Positions 62,894-64,000 of a DNA stretch of 64,000 nucleotides are shown here, piece by piece; position 1 is the first letter of the stretch, and each line of letters starts with the position of its first letter. This DNA comes from Agrobacterium vaccinii. GTDB lineage: Bacteria; Pseudomonadota; Alphaproteobacteria; Rhizobiales; Rhizobiaceae. Made by a program: the position numbers and the translations under genes. Below the pieces are notes generated by a model that did no database searches, was not told the DNA's origin, and was given only the letters and a program-made list of their open reading frames with translations. The DNA is taken from positions 1,493,723 to 1,557,722 of the forward strand of contig NZ_CP054151.1 of the NCBI RefSeq assembly GCF_021310995.1, in the 5' to 3' direction.

Positions 62894-64000
62894 ACTGTTG
62901 TTGCCACATACTTAAAAAACATACTGGCTGGCGCACCAAGCTATCTTGCGATCCCTGTTTTAAGCAGTCTGCTGAAAACTGAGAATTTTTGCGAGGGGGT
63001 ATTTAAATCATTTCACGAAGGAGCTTCCCCCATGGGACGTTGGAGGTGAGATGGTGTCCAATTCTTTTCTGATAATGCGTATGGTTTCTTTACTGCTCTT
63101 AGCCGGGACTAGGGAGGCATAAGGAGGGGTACTGGGGTGTGTCCTCATCGGTATGCCTTTATGGACGCAGGCCATGGTGCTCAATCATTTGACCGTTGGG
63201 ATCGAACAGTTTTTTCGTACACCGTATCCTTTGGGCACGGTTTGCTAGCCAACATTTACGGGGTTTCAAAAATTCACAACTTTGGAGCAAAAATCCGCCG
63301 GTCTATAATAGGAAAATATTCATATTTTGATTTACGGCGAGATATTTTTCCTTTATAGTGTTTGAAGTCGCGTTCTCGTGCTGGCAGCCCCAGGCGAAGA
63401 AGGTGGCGGGTTTTGTTTTGATGGTACTCAGGCATCTAAGCTGAACTCGATACATGAAATGCGCGCTGCGCAGGCGGAATAACCCGTTGGTGACCCTATG
63501 GGCAGAACGGGCTTTCTTATTGCGCGTCGATGTATTTCGAGCATGGCTGAGTTTGGAATGCGAATAGTGGCAGAGAAGTAGGAAGACGAGGAAGATTAGA
63601 TTTCAGCCTGGCGTGCGGGCCCGGATGCTGGCTGGAAATGCGGTTTGATAGTTGGGGGCGCTGAGAGGTGCCACACATATACAGTTACGAGGTAGCTTTC
63701 AGCGCCCCGTTGAAATGGCTTGTTTAGCTCATGGTTGGACGAGCAACGAATGGTGATGACGCGAGCTCAATGAGTTGCGTGAACGAACAGGTGTGTCTTG
63801 TTGAAGGAAAGAGGTGAGATCGACGGATAGAACGCAAAGATATAAATCACTAAATTCGCGATACTGCATATATAGAAATATATATTTGCAGATCGAATTG
63901 GCGCGTTAATATATAAATTTTCTGCGATCGAACATGTAGACAGTCTGGATAAGTGCGCGTATTTTTGGGCAGAAACCAGCGGAAAAGCTCGGAATCGACT
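62894..64000. other. 1.1 kb without a convincing gene
   Basis: The region is A/T-rich near the right edge (repeated ATATA near 63870-63920). One ORF at 63137-63358 (73 codons, GTG start, AAGGAGGGG 7 bases upstream) has a good ribosome site but no recognisable product. Nothing here resembles a tRNA, integrase or transposase. Confidence 0.4.

Noticed and set aside
63137..63358. 73-codon ORF with a strong ribosome site near the right edge
   Set aside because: No recognisable product or supporting context; noted only within the spacer entry.

Overview
The window looks like a chromosomal segment of a member of the Rhizobiaceae, most likely Agrobacterium or Rhizobium. The evidence is the iolRCDEB order with a fused IolC, a glycerol ABC transporter of the glpSTPQUV type next to glpD and a DeoR-type glpR, mosaic intergenic palindromes of the RIME kind, GTG/TTG starts and a generally high G+C content. 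No rRNA, tRNA, CRISPR array or complete insertion sequence was seen.

Layout. 0-5 kb: end of a chemotaxis-type signalling protein, a PRC/DUF2171-like protein, an SCP-x-type thiolase and an ABC-F ATPase. 4.2-10.6 kb: the myo-inositol regulon (iolR, then iolC-iolD-iolE-iolB), with GGAA-N6-TTCC operator-like sites. 10.6-16.5 kb: intergenic repeats, a 1-Cys peroxiredoxin, an ABC exporter preceded by a structured leader with a 15-codon ORF, a luciferase-like monooxygenase and class II fructose-bisphosphate aldolase. 16.8-25.7 kb: the glycerol regulon on the minus strand (glpR-glpD-glpS-glpT-glpP-glpQ-unknown gene-glpU-glpV). 25.9-31.4 kb: an oligopeptide ABC transporter. 31.5-41.9 kb: an MHYT-GGDEF-EAL protein, small stress-type proteins, an SDR, a Crp-like regulator, an ECF sigma factor, maltooligosyltrehalose synthase and an MFS carrier.

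42-64 kb is accessory in character. It holds an A+T-richer group of secreted Cys-containing proteins around a small cytosolic protein (42.3-44.0 kb), then a tightly packed five-gene operon (44.7-55.1 kb): MoxR-type AAA+ ATPase, DUF5682 protein, WGR/DUF4132-like giant protein, VWA protein and SWIM zinc-finger protein. This set matches the composition of the poorly understood E. coli yehL-yehM-yehI-yehP-yehQ locus. After it come a frameshifted PAAR-domain remnant with an immunity-like gene, small membrane proteins, a DMT permease, a Fic toxin gene broken by an in-frame TAA beside a VbhA-like antitoxin, a DUF433/PIN-like toxin-antitoxin pair, and a DUF262 + HEPN two-gene cassette with a perfect 18-bp palindrome at its promoter. 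The last 1.1 kb has no convincing gene.

The strongest candidates for under-described biology are the MoxR/DUF5682/WGR/VWA/SWIM operon, the DUF262-HEPN cassette, the leader upstream of the ABC exporter, and a hairpin that hides the Shine-Dalgarno sequence of a DUF6894-like gene.
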